A stretch of 34,521 nt of DNA from CAYGWX01 sp964353855 [NCBI: uncultured bacterium] (GCA_964353855.1 CAYGWX010000019.1:1-34521), one strand, 5' to 3'; shown: positions 7,064-15,473, numbered from the stretch's first letter. Numbers and translations are program-made. The notes: a model not told the origin generated them from the letters alone.

Positions 7064-7711
7064 CTAACTTCGCTCCATCTCGAAGGTCCCCTCGGTCCAG
7101 GCCAGCATCTGCTCCAAGGCCATCCAGTTGTTCCCCCGGCCCACGTTGGCCTCCTTGACCTCGCCCTTCTCGAACTTCAAAACCCCCTCCTCCTCCCCGG
7201 AATGGAGCAGGGCTTTCCCGTTCAACTCGTTCACAGTGAACAGCTCCACCAGGCTGTGCACCGAGGTGTCCTTGAGGCTTCCGGAATGCTTCCGGGCCTT
7301 GATCGCGGCCAGGCGGTGCCTTTCCTCCACATCCACGAAGGCCGTTTTCACAGCCTCCAGTACCTGCTCCTTGGTGAAGGGCTTAACCAGGTAACGCTGA
7401 GCCCCCAGCCCGAAGCCCATGGCCTTGTCGGCCGGGCTGCCCTTGGCCGTGAGGAAGATGAAGGGAATGCTCCGCGTGGCCTTGTCCGCCTTGAGCGCGG
7501 AGCGCATCTCGTATCCGCCCATCTTGGGCATCATGATATCCGCAAGAATCAGATTGGGCACCTTGGGATGCCCTTTGGCCCGAAAGGCCCCCTCCTCCCC
7601 GTCCACGGCCCGGATGACCTCATGGCCCGCCTGGACGAGGATTTGCTCCAGGATATCCAGGACCGAGGGCTCGTCCTCCACCACTAAAATGGTCTTCTTT
7701 GTCAGCCACAG
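7064..7711 (-). CDS. Response regulator: receiver domain plus DUF4388/PATAN
   Basis: The receiver domain has the acidic pair in VVEDEP, the phospho-acceptor aspartate in LILADIMMPKMGG, the threonine in FLTAKG and the lysine in YLVKPF. The C-terminal part (SGSLKDTSVHSLVELF to GTFEMER) matches DUF4388/PATAN, a non-DNA-binding output seen in gliding and motility regulators. A GTG at 7684 would remove the first beta strand KKTILVV. The frame stays open to a TAG just before 7718, so a CTG at 7711, 5 nt after AGGAGG, is the only well-placed in-frame start seen. A better-spaced GTG at 7709 is in another frame and would give MADK before a one-base shift. The start is therefore uncertain and a frameshift is possible. 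No histidine kinase is adjacent. Confidence 0.85.
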   Translation of the reverse strand: MWLTKKTILVVEDEPSVLDILEQILVQAGHEVIRAVDGEEGAFRAKGHPKVPNLILADIMMPKMGGYEMRSALKADKATRSIPFIFLTAKGSPADKAMGFGLGAQRYLVKPFTKEQVLEAVKTAFVDVEERHRLAAIKARKHSGSLKDTSVHSLVELFTVNELNGKALLHSGEEEGVLKFEKGEVKEANVGRGNNWMALEQMLAWTEGTFEMERS

Positions 7712-7748
7712 CCGTTCCTCCTAAAGAATTGGGGCATCCCTTTTAAGC

Positions 7749-7778
7749 AGGATACCAGATTCGGAGGGGAAAAGTCAA
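7749..7778 (-). promoter_or_regulatory. Promoter of the response regulator gene
   Basis: On the minus strand TTGACT (7778-7773) and TATCCT (7754-7749) are 18 nt apart. A start near 7742 gives a leader of about 30 nt containing AGGAGG (7722-7717). Confidence 0.65.
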
Positions 7779-7809
7779 GCCCAGCTGCGCGGGGAGAAGA
7801 GGAGGCTCC

Positions 7810-7839
7810 CTTGACTTCACAGGGATAAAGAGAGTATGA
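7810..7839 (+). promoter_or_regulatory. Promoter of the plus-strand secreted protein gene
   Basis: TTGACT (7810-7815) and TATGAT (7834-7839) are separated by 18 nt. This lies 48 bp upstream of the TTG start at 7888 and faces away from the response regulator promoter. Confidence 0.65.
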
Positions 7840-7887
7840 TAAATAGCCAGGCAATGTAACGGGACAAGCTTTTCATAGGGGGGTTTT

Positions 7888-8367
7888 TTGAAACATCTCG
7901 CATGCGTTCTCTGTTTTGCCCTGCTCGGCCTGCCAGGCGGGCTCTGCGCTCAAGGAAAAGGAAAGGCCCAACGGGTCTTCAAGGCTCCGTATGAAACCGT
8001 CTGGAAGGCTGCCAGCACGGCCTGGGACTCGCTCTATTTTCCCACCATCAGGAGGGAGGAGAAATATGGCCTCCTGGAGAGCGACACAATCAAAATTCCC
8101 GGGGACACGGCCCTGGCCTGGATGGGCGATGTCCCCCCGGACTCCTGGTGGCAGGAGGGAAGATACGTCTTAACCCTCCGCGTTAAACGGACCGGAAAAG
8201 CAAGCACACGGGTCAAGGCGAAGATGTGGATCTATGCTCGCGGCGTGCCTCACCCCGCGATGGTCTCTCTGCGGCCCCACCTCGGAGTCTCGAATGGAAA
8301 ATTAGAAAACCGTGTTCTTGACCGGATCGCCAAAGAGTTGGAAGCCATGGTTTCACAAACTAAATGA
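7888..8367 (+). CDS. Secreted protein of unknown function (BamC-like fold possible)
   Basis: This is the only recognisable plus-strand gene. The 159-residue product has a signal peptide (MKHLACVLCFALLGLPGGLCAQ). A domain follows that opens with VFKAPYETVWKAASTAWDSL and later shows GLLESDTIKI and YVLTLRVKRTGKASTRVKAKMWIY. That alternation resembles small BamC-like or DUF3576-like outer-membrane-associated domains, but identity is not certain. The start is TTG at 7888, preceded by AGGGGGG and a good promoter. The C-terminal helix VLDRIAKELEAMV ends the domain. It has its own promoter and a bidirectional terminator, so it is monocistronic. Periplasmic location is inferred from the signal peptide; the cysteines at 6, 9 and 20 do not form a clear lipobox. 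Confidence 0.75.
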   Translation: MKHLACVLCFALLGLPGGLCAQGKGKAQRVFKAPYETVWKAASTAWDSLYFPTIRREEKYGLLESDTIKIPGDTALAWMGDVPPDSWWQEGRYVLTLRVKRTGKASTRVKAKMWIYARGVPHPAMVSLRPHLGVSNGKLENRVLDRIAKELEAMVSQTK

Positions 8368-8375
8368 GAATAAAT

Positions 8376-8413
8376 GCAAGCAGGGCCGCTCATAACGAGC
8401 GACCCTGCTTTGC
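8376..8413. terminator. Bidirectional terminator between convergent genes
   Basis: Arms 8376-8391 and 8397-8413 form a long stem with one mismatch and a small bulge around loop ATAAC. It lies between the plus-strand gene ending at 8367 and serS, which ends at 8459 from the other side, and would serve both. Confidence 0.7.
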
Positions 8414-8458
8414 GTTACGCTTAAATGTTAAAGTTTCAATGACGTTTCTCGGCCTATC

Positions 8459-9736
8459 TCACCTGATCCGATCAACCCCCAGCCGGCTTCTCAAAACCTC
8501 TGGAACGACGACTGAACCGTCTTCCTCTTGATAGTTCTCCAGGATCGCGGCCAGGGTCCTGCCCACAGCCAGCCCCGAGCCGTTCAGGGTATGCACGTAC
8601 TCCGCTTTGGCGCCGGGCGAAGGCCGGTAGCGGATGTTCATCCGCCGGGCCTGGAAGGCCTCGAAGTTGGAGCAGGAGGAGATCTCCACATATCGGTTCT
8701 GTCCGGGGCACCAGACCTCGGGGTCATACTGCATCGTGGCCTTGAAACCAAGGTCCCCGGTGCAGATTTTGAGGGTCCGGTGGGGCAGATTCAACCGCCT
8801 CAGGATGACCCGCGCGTTCTCCAGGAGGCTCTCCAATTCCTCGTTGCTCGTCCGGGGCTCCACGAACTTCACCATCTCCACCTTATTGAACTGGTGCACC
8901 CGCACCACCCCCCGGGTGTCCTTGCCCGCAGCCCCGGCCTCCCGCCGGAAACAGGCGGTATAGGAGACATACTTCACGGGCAGTTTCCCGGGCTCGAAGG
9001 TCTCGTCCCGGTGCATGTTCGTGACCGGGACCTCGGCCGTGGGAACCAGGAACATGTCGTCCGGATCCGTGCGGTACATATCCTCCTCGAAAAGGGGGAG
9101 GTGGCCGGTCCCGAACATGGAGTCCCGGTTCACCAGGAAAGGCGGGAAGATCTCGGTGTAGCCGTGCTCCCGGACGTGCACCTCGATCATGTAGTCGATG
9201 AGCGCCCGCTCCAAATGCGCGCCCAGGCCCTTCATGATATAAAATCTCGTCCCAGAGATCTTGGCCGCTCTCTGGAAGTCCAGGATATCTAACCTCTCCC
9301 CCACCTCCCAGTGCGGCTTGGGCTGGAAGGCGAACACCCTCTTCTCCCCCCAGGTCCCCACCTCCACATTCTCGGTCTCATCCTTGCCGACGGGCGTGTC
9401 CGGATGGGGGATGTTCGGGATCTGATGAAGGATCTCCGCCAGCTGGATGTCCACGGCCTTCACCCGCTCGTCCAGATCCTTGATCCTCTCCCCGACCTCG
9501 CGCATACGCCCAACTTTCTCCTGGAAAGCCGAGCCTTCCTCTCCGGCTTTCTTGCTCCGGGCGATCTCCTCCGAAGCCTTGTTGCGCTCATGTTTCAGGC
9601 CCTCCACCTCGGCCAGGACCTTGCGCCTCTCATCGTCCAGACGCTCGAAGCGGTCCAGATCCAGGGCCATCCCCCGCACCCGGACCGCCCGGCGGACCAT
9701 CTCGAGGTGCTCCCTCACGAATTTGATGTCAAACAT
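8459..9736 (-). CDS. serS: Seryl-tRNA synthetase
   Basis: This 425-residue class IIa synthetase attaches serine to tRNA-Ser (and tRNA-Sec where present). The N-terminal region, about residues 25-105, is the long antiparallel coiled coil that holds the tRNA long arm. The catalytic domain shows TAEVPVTNMHRDE near residue 235, motif 2 FRREAGAAGKDTRG near residue 270, and motif 3 NGSGLAVGRTLAAILENYQ near residue 390. Length and order are those of a standard bacterial enzyme. It sits 38 bp downstream of porX and has no clear promoter of its own, so it is probably co-transcribed with that regulator. Confidence 0.95.
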   Translation of the reverse strand: MFDIKFVREHLEMVRRAVRVRGMALDLDRFERLDDERRKVLAEVEGLKHERNKASEEIARSKKAGEEGSAFQEKVGRMREVGERIKDLDERVKAVDIQLAEILHQIPNIPHPDTPVGKDETENVEVGTWGEKRVFAFQPKPHWEVGERLDILDFQRAAKISGTRFYIMKGLGAHLERALIDYMIEVHVREHGYTEIFPPFLVNRDSMFGTGHLPLFEEDMYRTDPDDMFLVPTAEVPVTNMHRDETFEPGKLPVKYVSYTACFRREAGAAGKDTRGVVRVHQFNKVEMVKFVEPRTSNEELESLLENARVILRRLNLPHRTLKICTGDLGFKATMQYDPEVWCPGQNRYVEISSCSNFEAFQARRMNIRYRPSPGAKAEYVHTLNGSGLAVGRTLAAILENYQEEDGSVVVPEVLRSRLGVDRIR

Positions 9737-9774
9737 TTGTAAATAGGATTTTGAGTTTGTGAATACCCTACTGC

Positions 9775-11331
9775 CTACTTGACCTTCATCGTGACCACCG
9801 GAATGATCATCTCCTCCATGGATATCCCGCCGTGCTGGAAGCTGCCCATGAACTCTTTCTTGTACTCCTCGAAGTGCGTGGGATACACAAAGTAGAAATC
9901 CTCCCGGGCGATGATGTAGCGCTTGTTGAAGACGTCGTCCGGCAGGCGGTAGGCCGAGGGATTGCGGATGATGAACGCCTGGCGGTCGTCCGCATTAACG
10001 TTCGTCCCGAACTTGTAGCGGATGTTGGGCGAGGTCTCCCGGTCTCCCTTGGCGATCGCCGGGCGCCTGGATTGCACCGATCCGTGGTCCGTGGTCAGGA
10101 TGACCGTGCACTTCTGCTTGGACAGGGACCGCAGGGTATCCAGAAGCGGAGAGTTCTCGAACCAGGCCCGGGTCAGGCTGCGGAAACCAATCTCGTCCTG
10201 GGCGATCTCCTGTAGGACTTTGGACTGCCCCCGGGCGTGCATCAGGATGTCCACGAAATTCACAACGATGGAAACAAGCTGGCTGGAATAGAACGTGCCC
10301 ACATGGCGCCTGACCTCCTGGGCCTCCTCGAGATTGAAGATCTTCACGTACTTTGCCTCGGAGGAGAGCTTGAGGCCGAGCCTCTCGATCTGCTTGTCCA
10401 GAAGCTGGCGCTCGTGGCGGTTTCGGCTGGTATCGTCTCCCTTCTCGTCCCAGTACTGGGGAAACTGCTTGGCGATCTCCGCGGGGTAGAGTCCGGCAAA
10501 GATCGCGTTCCGGGCATAAGGTGTGGCCGTGGGCAGGATGGAATAGTAGAGGTCCAGCTCCGTCTCGTAGTAATCGCGCAGAAAGGGCTCTAGGGCCAGC
10601 CATTGGTCCAGCCTCATGCAGTCCAAGACCACGAAATAGACCTTCTCTCCGGATTTTAAAAGGGGGGCGGCATAGGTCTTGAAAAGCTCGGAGGACAGGA
10701 TGGGGTGTTCCGCGCCCTGAAGCCACCGCCCGTAGGAAGACTCGACATAGCGGGCGAACTCAATATTGGCCTCCTTCTTCTCCCCCTCCTGGGTGCTCCG
10801 CAACCCGGTATCCGGATATTTCTCCAGCTCCAGGTCCCAGGTGGCAAAGGTCTGCCAGATGGTCGCCCAGCTCCTCCAATCCGGGCCCTCGGACCGCATC
10901 CTGCGGATGGCCTGGAACTCCTGGACGTAGTCTCGACCCAGGCGGTCCCCGATGATCTTCCGGGCTTCCAGAAGGCGCTTCAGTGTGGAGAGAATCTGGT
11001 GGGGGTTCACGGGCTTGACCAGAAAGTCCGCAATCCGCTTCCCAATGGCCTCGGTCATCAGGTCCTCGGCTTCGCTCTTGGTCACCATCACCACCGGAAG
11101 GTCGCCGTCCACGGCCTTCAACTCCGCGAGGGTCTCCAGGCCGTCCTTGCCCGGCATCATCTCGTCCAGGAGCACGACATCGAACCGCCCTTTCCTGGCC
11201 AGCTCCACCGCGTCCTCTCCGGAGGAAGCAGCCACGACCTCGTAACCCCGCTCCCGGAGGAAAAGAAAATGCGAGCGCAGGAGCTCGATCTCGTCATCCA
11301 CCCAGAGGATTTTTTTGGGCTCGGGTTTCAC
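9775..11331 (-). CDS. porX: PorX-type response regulator (receiver + PglZ/APS domain)
   Basis: With a GTG start at 11331 the protein has 518 residues, about the length of Porphyromonas PorX. The receiver covers 1-125: DDE at 12-14, phospho-acceptor Asp56 in LLDEMMPG, VTKSE and LVKPVNP. A helical linker leads to a PglZ/alkaline-phosphatase-superfamily domain with metal-site-like segments FVVLDCMRLDQW, TPYARNAIFAGLYP and LTTDHGSVQ. In Bacteroidota, PorX with the kinase PorY controls T9SS genes through a sigma factor, and its enzymatic domain acts on nucleotides; here those roles are by homology. The longer frame to 11379 is rejected because its GTG lies upstream of and overlaps the promoter -10. 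No porY is adjacent; serS follows. Confidence 0.9.
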   Translation of the reverse strand: MKPEPKKILWVDDEIELLRSHFLFLRERGYEVVAASSGEDAVELARKGRFDVVLLDEMMPGKDGLETLAELKAVDGDLPVVMVTKSEAEDLMTEAIGKRIADFLVKPVNPHQILSTLKRLLEARKIIGDRLGRDYVQEFQAIRRMRSEGPDWRSWATIWQTFATWDLELEKYPDTGLRSTQEGEKKEANIEFARYVESSYGRWLQGAEHPILSSELFKTYAAPLLKSGEKVYFVVLDCMRLDQWLALEPFLRDYYETELDLYYSILPTATPYARNAIFAGLYPAEIAKQFPQYWDEKGDDTSRNRHERQLLDKQIERLGLKLSSEAKYVKIFNLEEAQEVRRHVGTFYSSQLVSIVVNFVDILMHARGQSKVLQEIAQDEIGFRSLTRAWFENSPLLDTLRSLSKQKCTVILTTDHGSVQSRRPAIAKGDRETSPNIRYKFGTNVNADDRQAFIIRNPSAYRLPDDVFNKRYIIAREDFYFVYPTHFEEYKKEFMGSFQHGGISMEEMIIPVVTMKVK

Positions 11332-11665
11332 CGTCCGCCTTTCTCGACCGATTGCATCATCTTGAACATAACTATACACCCTTTAGCCGGTCTTTGTCAA
11401 CCGCTCCTCCCGGTCAACGCAAAGGTTCTTAAGCCCTCGCCCTGGATCGCGGTTTAATGTAAAAAGAGGTCCCCTCGTGGGGCGAAAATGCCTCATCCCT
11501 GAACCCTTTTGGGGGGTCACGGCCTGGATACGACAAGAGCCGCTCCCCTTCCAGGGTGCAGCCGTCATTACGACAGGATTGGCACTTCTAACGGACGGCT
11601 TTGTATTACAATATCTCTTTTCTCCCTTTCAAACCCCTATTTAATCAATTCGCATAATAGAAAGG
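11332..11665. other. 334-bp spacer between porX and the exporter operon
   Basis: It contains the porX promoter (11371-11400) and otherwise no credible gene. A loose inverted repeat, AGCCGTC near 11561 and GACGGCT near 11597, is separated by about 28 nt and could be a weak end signal for the exporter operon. No T run follows it on the minus strand. Confidence 0.5.
11371..11400 (-). promoter_or_regulatory. Promoter of porX-serS
   Basis: On the minus strand TTGACA (11400-11395) and TATAGT (11376-11371) are separated by 18 nt. The predicted start near 11364 lies about 33 nt before the GTG at 11331. This is one of the best promoter matches in the window. Confidence 0.75.
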
Positions 11666-12904
11666 CTATTCGTATCGCAAGGCCACGATCGGGTCCATCT
11701 TCGCCGCTTTCCAGGCTGGATACAGGCCGAAGATGATGCCCACGGAGGAGGCCACGGCGAGGCCGGCCAGAACGGACCACCATTCCACCGACGAGGGCAG
11801 AGGGGTGGTTAACGATACGAGCTTGGCCACCAGGGCCCCAAGGGCCACCCCGATCAGCCCGCCCAGTCCCCCCAGCGTGGCGGCCTCGACCAGAAACTGC
11901 TTCAGGATGTCGCCTTGACGAGCCCCGATGGCCTTGCGGACCCCGATCTCCCGGGTCCGCTCCGTGACCGAGACCAGCATGATGTTCATGATCACGATCC
12001 CCCCCACCACCAGCGAGATGGAGGCGATGCCCACCATCACGATCCAGGCGACACGGGTGAAGTTGTTGAACAGGTCCACGTAGCTCTGGGCGGTCTGGAT
12101 CCCGAAGTCGTTGGGCTTCCCCGCCCGGACGTGCCGCCGGGCCCGCATCACCAGCGTCGCTTCGTCTTGGGCCACCTCCAGAGACTTCTGGTCCCTGGCC
12201 TTGGCCATGATCGTGACCGATGCCGAGGAAAAGTGACGCCCCAGGCGGCCCGAGATGGACTGCTGGAAGATGCTCATCGGGATGACCACCAGGTTGTCCT
12301 GCGACTGGCCCAGGAAACTGCCCCGGCGCTTGATGATCCCGACGATCTGAATGTCGATGTTCTTGACCCGCAACGTCCGCCCGATGGGATTCTCGTCCCC
12401 GAAGAGGGTCTCCTGGATGTCGGCACCGATGGCCCCCACGTAGCGGCGGTGCTGGTCGTCTTCGGGCGAAGGATAACGCCCCTCCGCGATGGGGACATTC
12501 GAGGCCTCGGCGAAATCCCCGTTCACCCCTCCGATCCAGACATCGCGCAGGGTCTGGTTGCGATACCTGACGGTGGAGGGGATCTGGGACCAGGAGGCCA
12601 CGGCCCGGATCGAGGGGCAGCGCTCCTTGACGGCCTGGGCGTCCTGGTCCGTGATGTCCTTCCGGTGCAGGGCATCCAGGAACTCTTCCTCGCTCGTTAT
12701 CAGGCCGTACTTGTCGATGTAAAAGGAATCGGAGCCCTGCTCCAAAATCATCGCCGTGACGTAGCGGTTCATGCCCTGGATGACGGAGACCACCGCGATC
12801 ACGGTCAGGACTCCGATGACGTTTCCCAGGGTGGTGAGCCCGGAGCGCAGCTTGTTGGCCCACAGGGCGCCCAGGGCGATCCGGAGAAGTTCAATGGTAA
12901 CCAT
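11666..12904 (-). CDS. MacB/FtsX-type ABC exporter permease (third of three)
   Basis: This 412-residue permease has the MacB layout: TM1 at about 20-45 after LRIALGALWANKLRSGLTTLG, a large periplasmic MacB-PCD domain at about 46-270, then three TM helices with the FtsX block SVTERTREIGVRKAIGARQGDILKQFLVEA near residue 320. It would work with the separate ATPase at 16061-16744. Its last 518 bp shared with the permease at 14230-15465 are identical in DNA sequence, whereas the periplasmic domains differ at roughly half the positions. An 83-bp gap with a 6-bp hairpin (12926-12942) separates it from the preceding permease. It is the last gene of the operon. The substrate is unknown. Confidence 0.88.
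   Translation of the reverse strand: MVTIELLRIALGALWANKLRSGLTTLGNVIGVLTVIAVVSVIQGMNRYVTAMILEQGSDSFYIDKYGLITSEEEFLDALHRKDITDQDAQAVKERCPSIRAVASWSQIPSTVRYRNQTLRDVWIGGVNGDFAEASNVPIAEGRYPSPEDDQHRRYVGAIGADIQETLFGDENPIGRTLRVKNIDIQIVGIIKRRGSFLGQSQDNLVVIPMSIFQQSISGRLGRHFSSASVTIMAKARDQKSLEVAQDEATLVMRARRHVRAGKPNDFGIQTAQSYVDLFNNFTRVAWIVMVGIASISLVVGGIVIMNIMLVSVTERTREIGVRKAIGARQGDILKQFLVEAATLGGLGGLIGVALGALVAKLVSLTTPLPSSVEWWSVLAGLAVASSVGIIFGLYPAWKAAKMDPIVALRYE
11703..12220 (-). repeat. 518-bp identical direct repeat, copy 1
   Basis: By eye, base-for-base comparison with 14267-14784 (offset 2564) shows no difference across the tract. Flanks diverge sharply at 12221 and more gently left of 11703. It encodes the end of the periplasmic domain and the three C-terminal membrane helices of the permease. 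Confidence 0.85.
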
Positions 12905-12987
12905 GGGGAATCAGGCAGATATGGGGAGGGCCGCAAGCCCTCGGCAGGTGCCGGACACAATCCCCCGGGACATCCGTTCTCTCGAAA

Positions 12988-14220
12988 CTACTCGCACCGC
13001 AGGGCGGCGATCGGGTCCAGTCGGGCGGCCTTGACCGCGGGCCAGACCCCGAAGAATACCCCCACCCCGGAGGAGAACCCAAATCCCAGGATCACACTCC
13101 ACCAGGGCACGGCCGAAGGCAGGGGCGAAATGGCCGAGACGAACTTGGCGATCCCGATGCCGGCGAGGATGCCGATCGCCCCGCCCACCGCGCAAAGGGT
13201 CACGGCCTCGATCAGGAACTGAAGCAGGATGTCCCTTCTCCTCGCCCCGACCGCCTTGCGGATGCCGATCTCCCGGGTCCGCTCGGTCACGGACACGAGC
13301 ATGATGTCCATGACGCCGATGCCACCGACCAGGAGCCCGATGGAGGAGATGACCACCATCACGAGGTAGAAGGCCCCGGTGATCGAATTGTAAAGCTGCA
13401 GCAGGCTCTCCTGGGTGACGAGGGCGAAGTCGTCCGGCTTGTTGGACGGAACCTTCCGACGGCGCCTCAAGACCTCGCGCATCTCGTCCATGGCCGTCTC
13501 CATCAGGGGCTTGGACTTAGGCTTGGCGGCGATGAAGATCTCCCATTCCTCGCTGTGATACTTCTGGAAGGTCGTATAGGGCAGGAGCACGAACTTGTCC
13601 TGGGCCTCGCCCATAAACTTGCCCTTGGGCTCGGCCACGCCGATCACAGTGAAGGACCGGCTGTCGATCAGGACCTCCTGGCCGATGGGGTCCACGCCCG
13701 GAAACAGGGCCTCCACCACGTCCTGGCCCATGACGCAGACATTGGACTTGCGGGCCATATCCCCGTCGTTGATGAACCGACCCAAAGCGGGATGCGTATT
13801 ATTGACCGCCTCATAGGTCGGCCAGACTCCGATCTGGTCCACCCGTTTGGCTTTGGAGGTGTGCCAGGCGATCGTGCTCCGCCCGGCGAGGTGGTTCTCC
13901 GGCGAGACCGCCTCCAGTGCAGGGCACTCCTCCCTAAGGGCGACTGCATCCTCCAGGGTGAAATGTTTACGGTTTCTCTCCTCCTCGGACCGGGGCCCGA
14001 ACTGCACCCCGGGCTGGTTCCGAAAGACGTAGATGACGTTCGAACCCAGGGCCTCGATCTGACCGGCCATGCTCTTGTTCAGTCCCTGGATCAGGGAGAC
14101 CATCCCGATGATCGTCATCACGCCCACGACCACGCCCAGGATGGTGAGCGAGCTGCGGAGCTTGTTCGCCCGCAGGGCGTCGAGGGCCAGGGTCAGGTTT
14201 TCAGCCAGCTCGTGCTTCAT
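12988..14220 (-). CDS. MacB/FtsX-type ABC exporter permease (second of three)
   Basis: This 410-residue permease has the same layout as its neighbours: TM1 after LTLALDALRANKLRSSLTILGVVVGVMT, a MacB-PCD periplasmic domain, and the C-terminal FtsX block SVTERTREIGIRKAVGARRRDILLQFLIEA. It is clearly a more distant paralogue of the flanking two at both DNA and protein level, and took no part in the recent homogenisation. It lies 9 bp downstream of the 14230-15465 permease. Three permeases with one ATPase suggest either alternative heterodimers or several complexes sharing the ATPase. That is inference. The substrate is unknown; MacB relatives export peptides, lipoproteins, toxins or siderophores. 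Confidence 0.88.
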   Translation of the reverse strand: MKHELAENLTLALDALRANKLRSSLTILGVVVGVMTIIGMVSLIQGLNKSMAGQIEALGSNVIYVFRNQPGVQFGPRSEEERNRKHFTLEDAVALREECPALEAVSPENHLAGRSTIAWHTSKAKRVDQIGVWPTYEAVNNTHPALGRFINDGDMARKSNVCVMGQDVVEALFPGVDPIGQEVLIDSRSFTVIGVAEPKGKFMGEAQDKFVLLPYTTFQKYHSEEWEIFIAAKPKSKPLMETAMDEMREVLRRRRKVPSNKPDDFALVTQESLLQLYNSITGAFYLVMVVISSIGLLVGGIGVMDIMLVSVTERTREIGIRKAVGARRRDILLQFLIEAVTLCAVGGAIGILAGIGIAKFVSAISPLPSAVPWWSVILGFGFSSGVGVFFGVWPAVKAARLDPIAALRCE

Positions 14221-14229
14221 CGGTTAAAT

Positions 14230-15465
14230 TTATTCATATCGTAAGGCCACGATCGGGTCCATCTTGGCCGCTTTCCAGGCTGGATACAGGCCGAAGATGA
14301 TGCCCACGGAGGAGGCCACGGCGAGGCCGGCCAGAACGGACCACCATTCCACCGACGAGGGCAGAGGGGTGGTTAACGATACGAGCTTGGCCACCAGGGC
14401 CCCAAGGGCCACCCCGATCAGCCCGCCCAGTCCCCCCAGCGTGGCGGCCTCGACCAGAAACTGCTTCAGGATGTCGCCTTGACGAGCCCCGATGGCCTTG
14501 CGGACCCCGATCTCCCGGGTCCGCTCCGTGACCGAGACCAGCATGATGTTCATGATCACGATCCCCCCCACCACCAGCGAGATGGAGGCGATGCCCACCA
14601 TCACGATCCAGGCGACACGGGTGAAGTTGTTGAACAGGTCCACGTAGCTCTGGGCGGTCTGGATCCCGAAGTCGTTGGGCTTCCCCGCCCGGACGTGCCG
14701 CCGGGCCCGCATCACCAGCGTCGCTTCGTCTTGGGCCACCTCCAGAGACTTCTGGTCCCTGGCCTTGGCCATGATCGTGACCGAGGAGGTTGAAAAGAAC
14801 TCCATCTTCCCCGCAATGTACTGCTGGTAGATGCTCATCGGGACAAGGACGAAATTGTCTTTGGACACGCCGAAGAAGCTGCCCTCCCGCTTGGTGTAGC
14901 CGATGACCTGGACCTCGATGTTCTTGACCCGGATCGTTCGGCCTATGGGGTCCACCGGGCCGAATAGGTTGCCCTTGATATCGCTCCCGATCGTAGCGAT
15001 GAACCTGCGGTGCCCGTCGTCTTCAGGAGTGGGAAAACGACCCTCCTCAATCTCCGTGTCCGTGACCTCGACGTAATCCCCGGTCACCCCCGCAATAAAA
15101 ACATCCTGTAGGGTCTGGTTGCGGTAACGCACCTTACCCGTATGTTGGGCCACGGAGGCCACGGCTCCGACCGAGGGACAGCGATCCCTGATGGCCTGGG
15201 CGTCCTCCACAGTGATGTCCCTGCGGTGCAGGGCGTCGAAGAACTCCTCCTCGCTCGTGATCATACCGTACTTGTCGATAAAGAAGGAATCTGAGCCATG
15301 TTCCAGGATCTGACTTGTGACATAGCGGTTCATGCCCTGGATGACGGAGACCACCGCGATCACTGTCAGGACTCCGATGACGTTTCCCAGGGTGGTGAGC
15401 CCGGAGCGCAGCTTGTTGCCCCACAGGGCGCCCAAGGCGATCCGGAGAAGTTCTGTGAAGACCAT
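14230..15465 (-). CDS. MacB/FtsX-type ABC exporter permease (first of three)
   Basis: This 411-residue permease has an N-terminus (MVFTELLRIALGALWGNK) and TM1 nearly identical to those of the 11666-12904 protein. Its periplasmic MacB-PCD domain is divergent (about residues 95-245), and its C-terminal part is identical to that of the same paralogue. The FtsX block and three terminal TM helices are intact, so both copies look functional. It starts 8 bp after the methyltransferase stop. The mosaic of identical ends and a divergent middle suggests gene conversion acting on the membrane part while the periplasmic, substrate- or partner-facing part is free to differ. Confidence 0.88.
   Translation of the reverse strand: MVFTELLRIALGALWGNKLRSGLTTLGNVIGVLTVIAVVSVIQGMNRYVTSQILEHGSDSFFIDKYGMITSEEEFFDALHRRDITVEDAQAIRDRCPSVGAVASVAQHTGKVRYRNQTLQDVFIAGVTGDYVEVTDTEIEEGRFPTPEDDGHRRFIATIGSDIKGNLFGPVDPIGRTIRVKNIEVQVIGYTKREGSFFGVSKDNFVLVPMSIYQQYIAGKMEFFSTSSVTIMAKARDQKSLEVAQDEATLVMRARRHVRAGKPNDFGIQTAQSYVDLFNNFTRVAWIVMVGIASISLVVGGIVIMNIMLVSVTERTREIGVRKAIGARQGDILKQFLVEAATLGGLGGLIGVALGALVAKLVSLTTPLPSSVEWWSVLAGLAVASSVGIIFGLYPAWKAAKMDPIVALRYE
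14267..14784 (-). repeat. 518-bp identical direct repeat, copy 2
   Basis: This tract is identical to 11703-12220 as far as can be checked by eye. It ends exactly where the two periplasmic domains begin to differ (14785). Confidence 0.85.
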
Positions 15466-15473
15466 GGGTGGAG

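Noticed and set aside
9759-9768. GTGAATACCC upstream of serS as another iteron
   Set aside because: It is a single 10-base match without repeats or the surrounding element, so chance is likely.
11915-13222. Plus-strand frame of 435 codons opposite the permeases
   Set aside because: It spans two minus-strand genes and the gap between them; the sequence is His/Asp/Pro-rich with no family resemblance.
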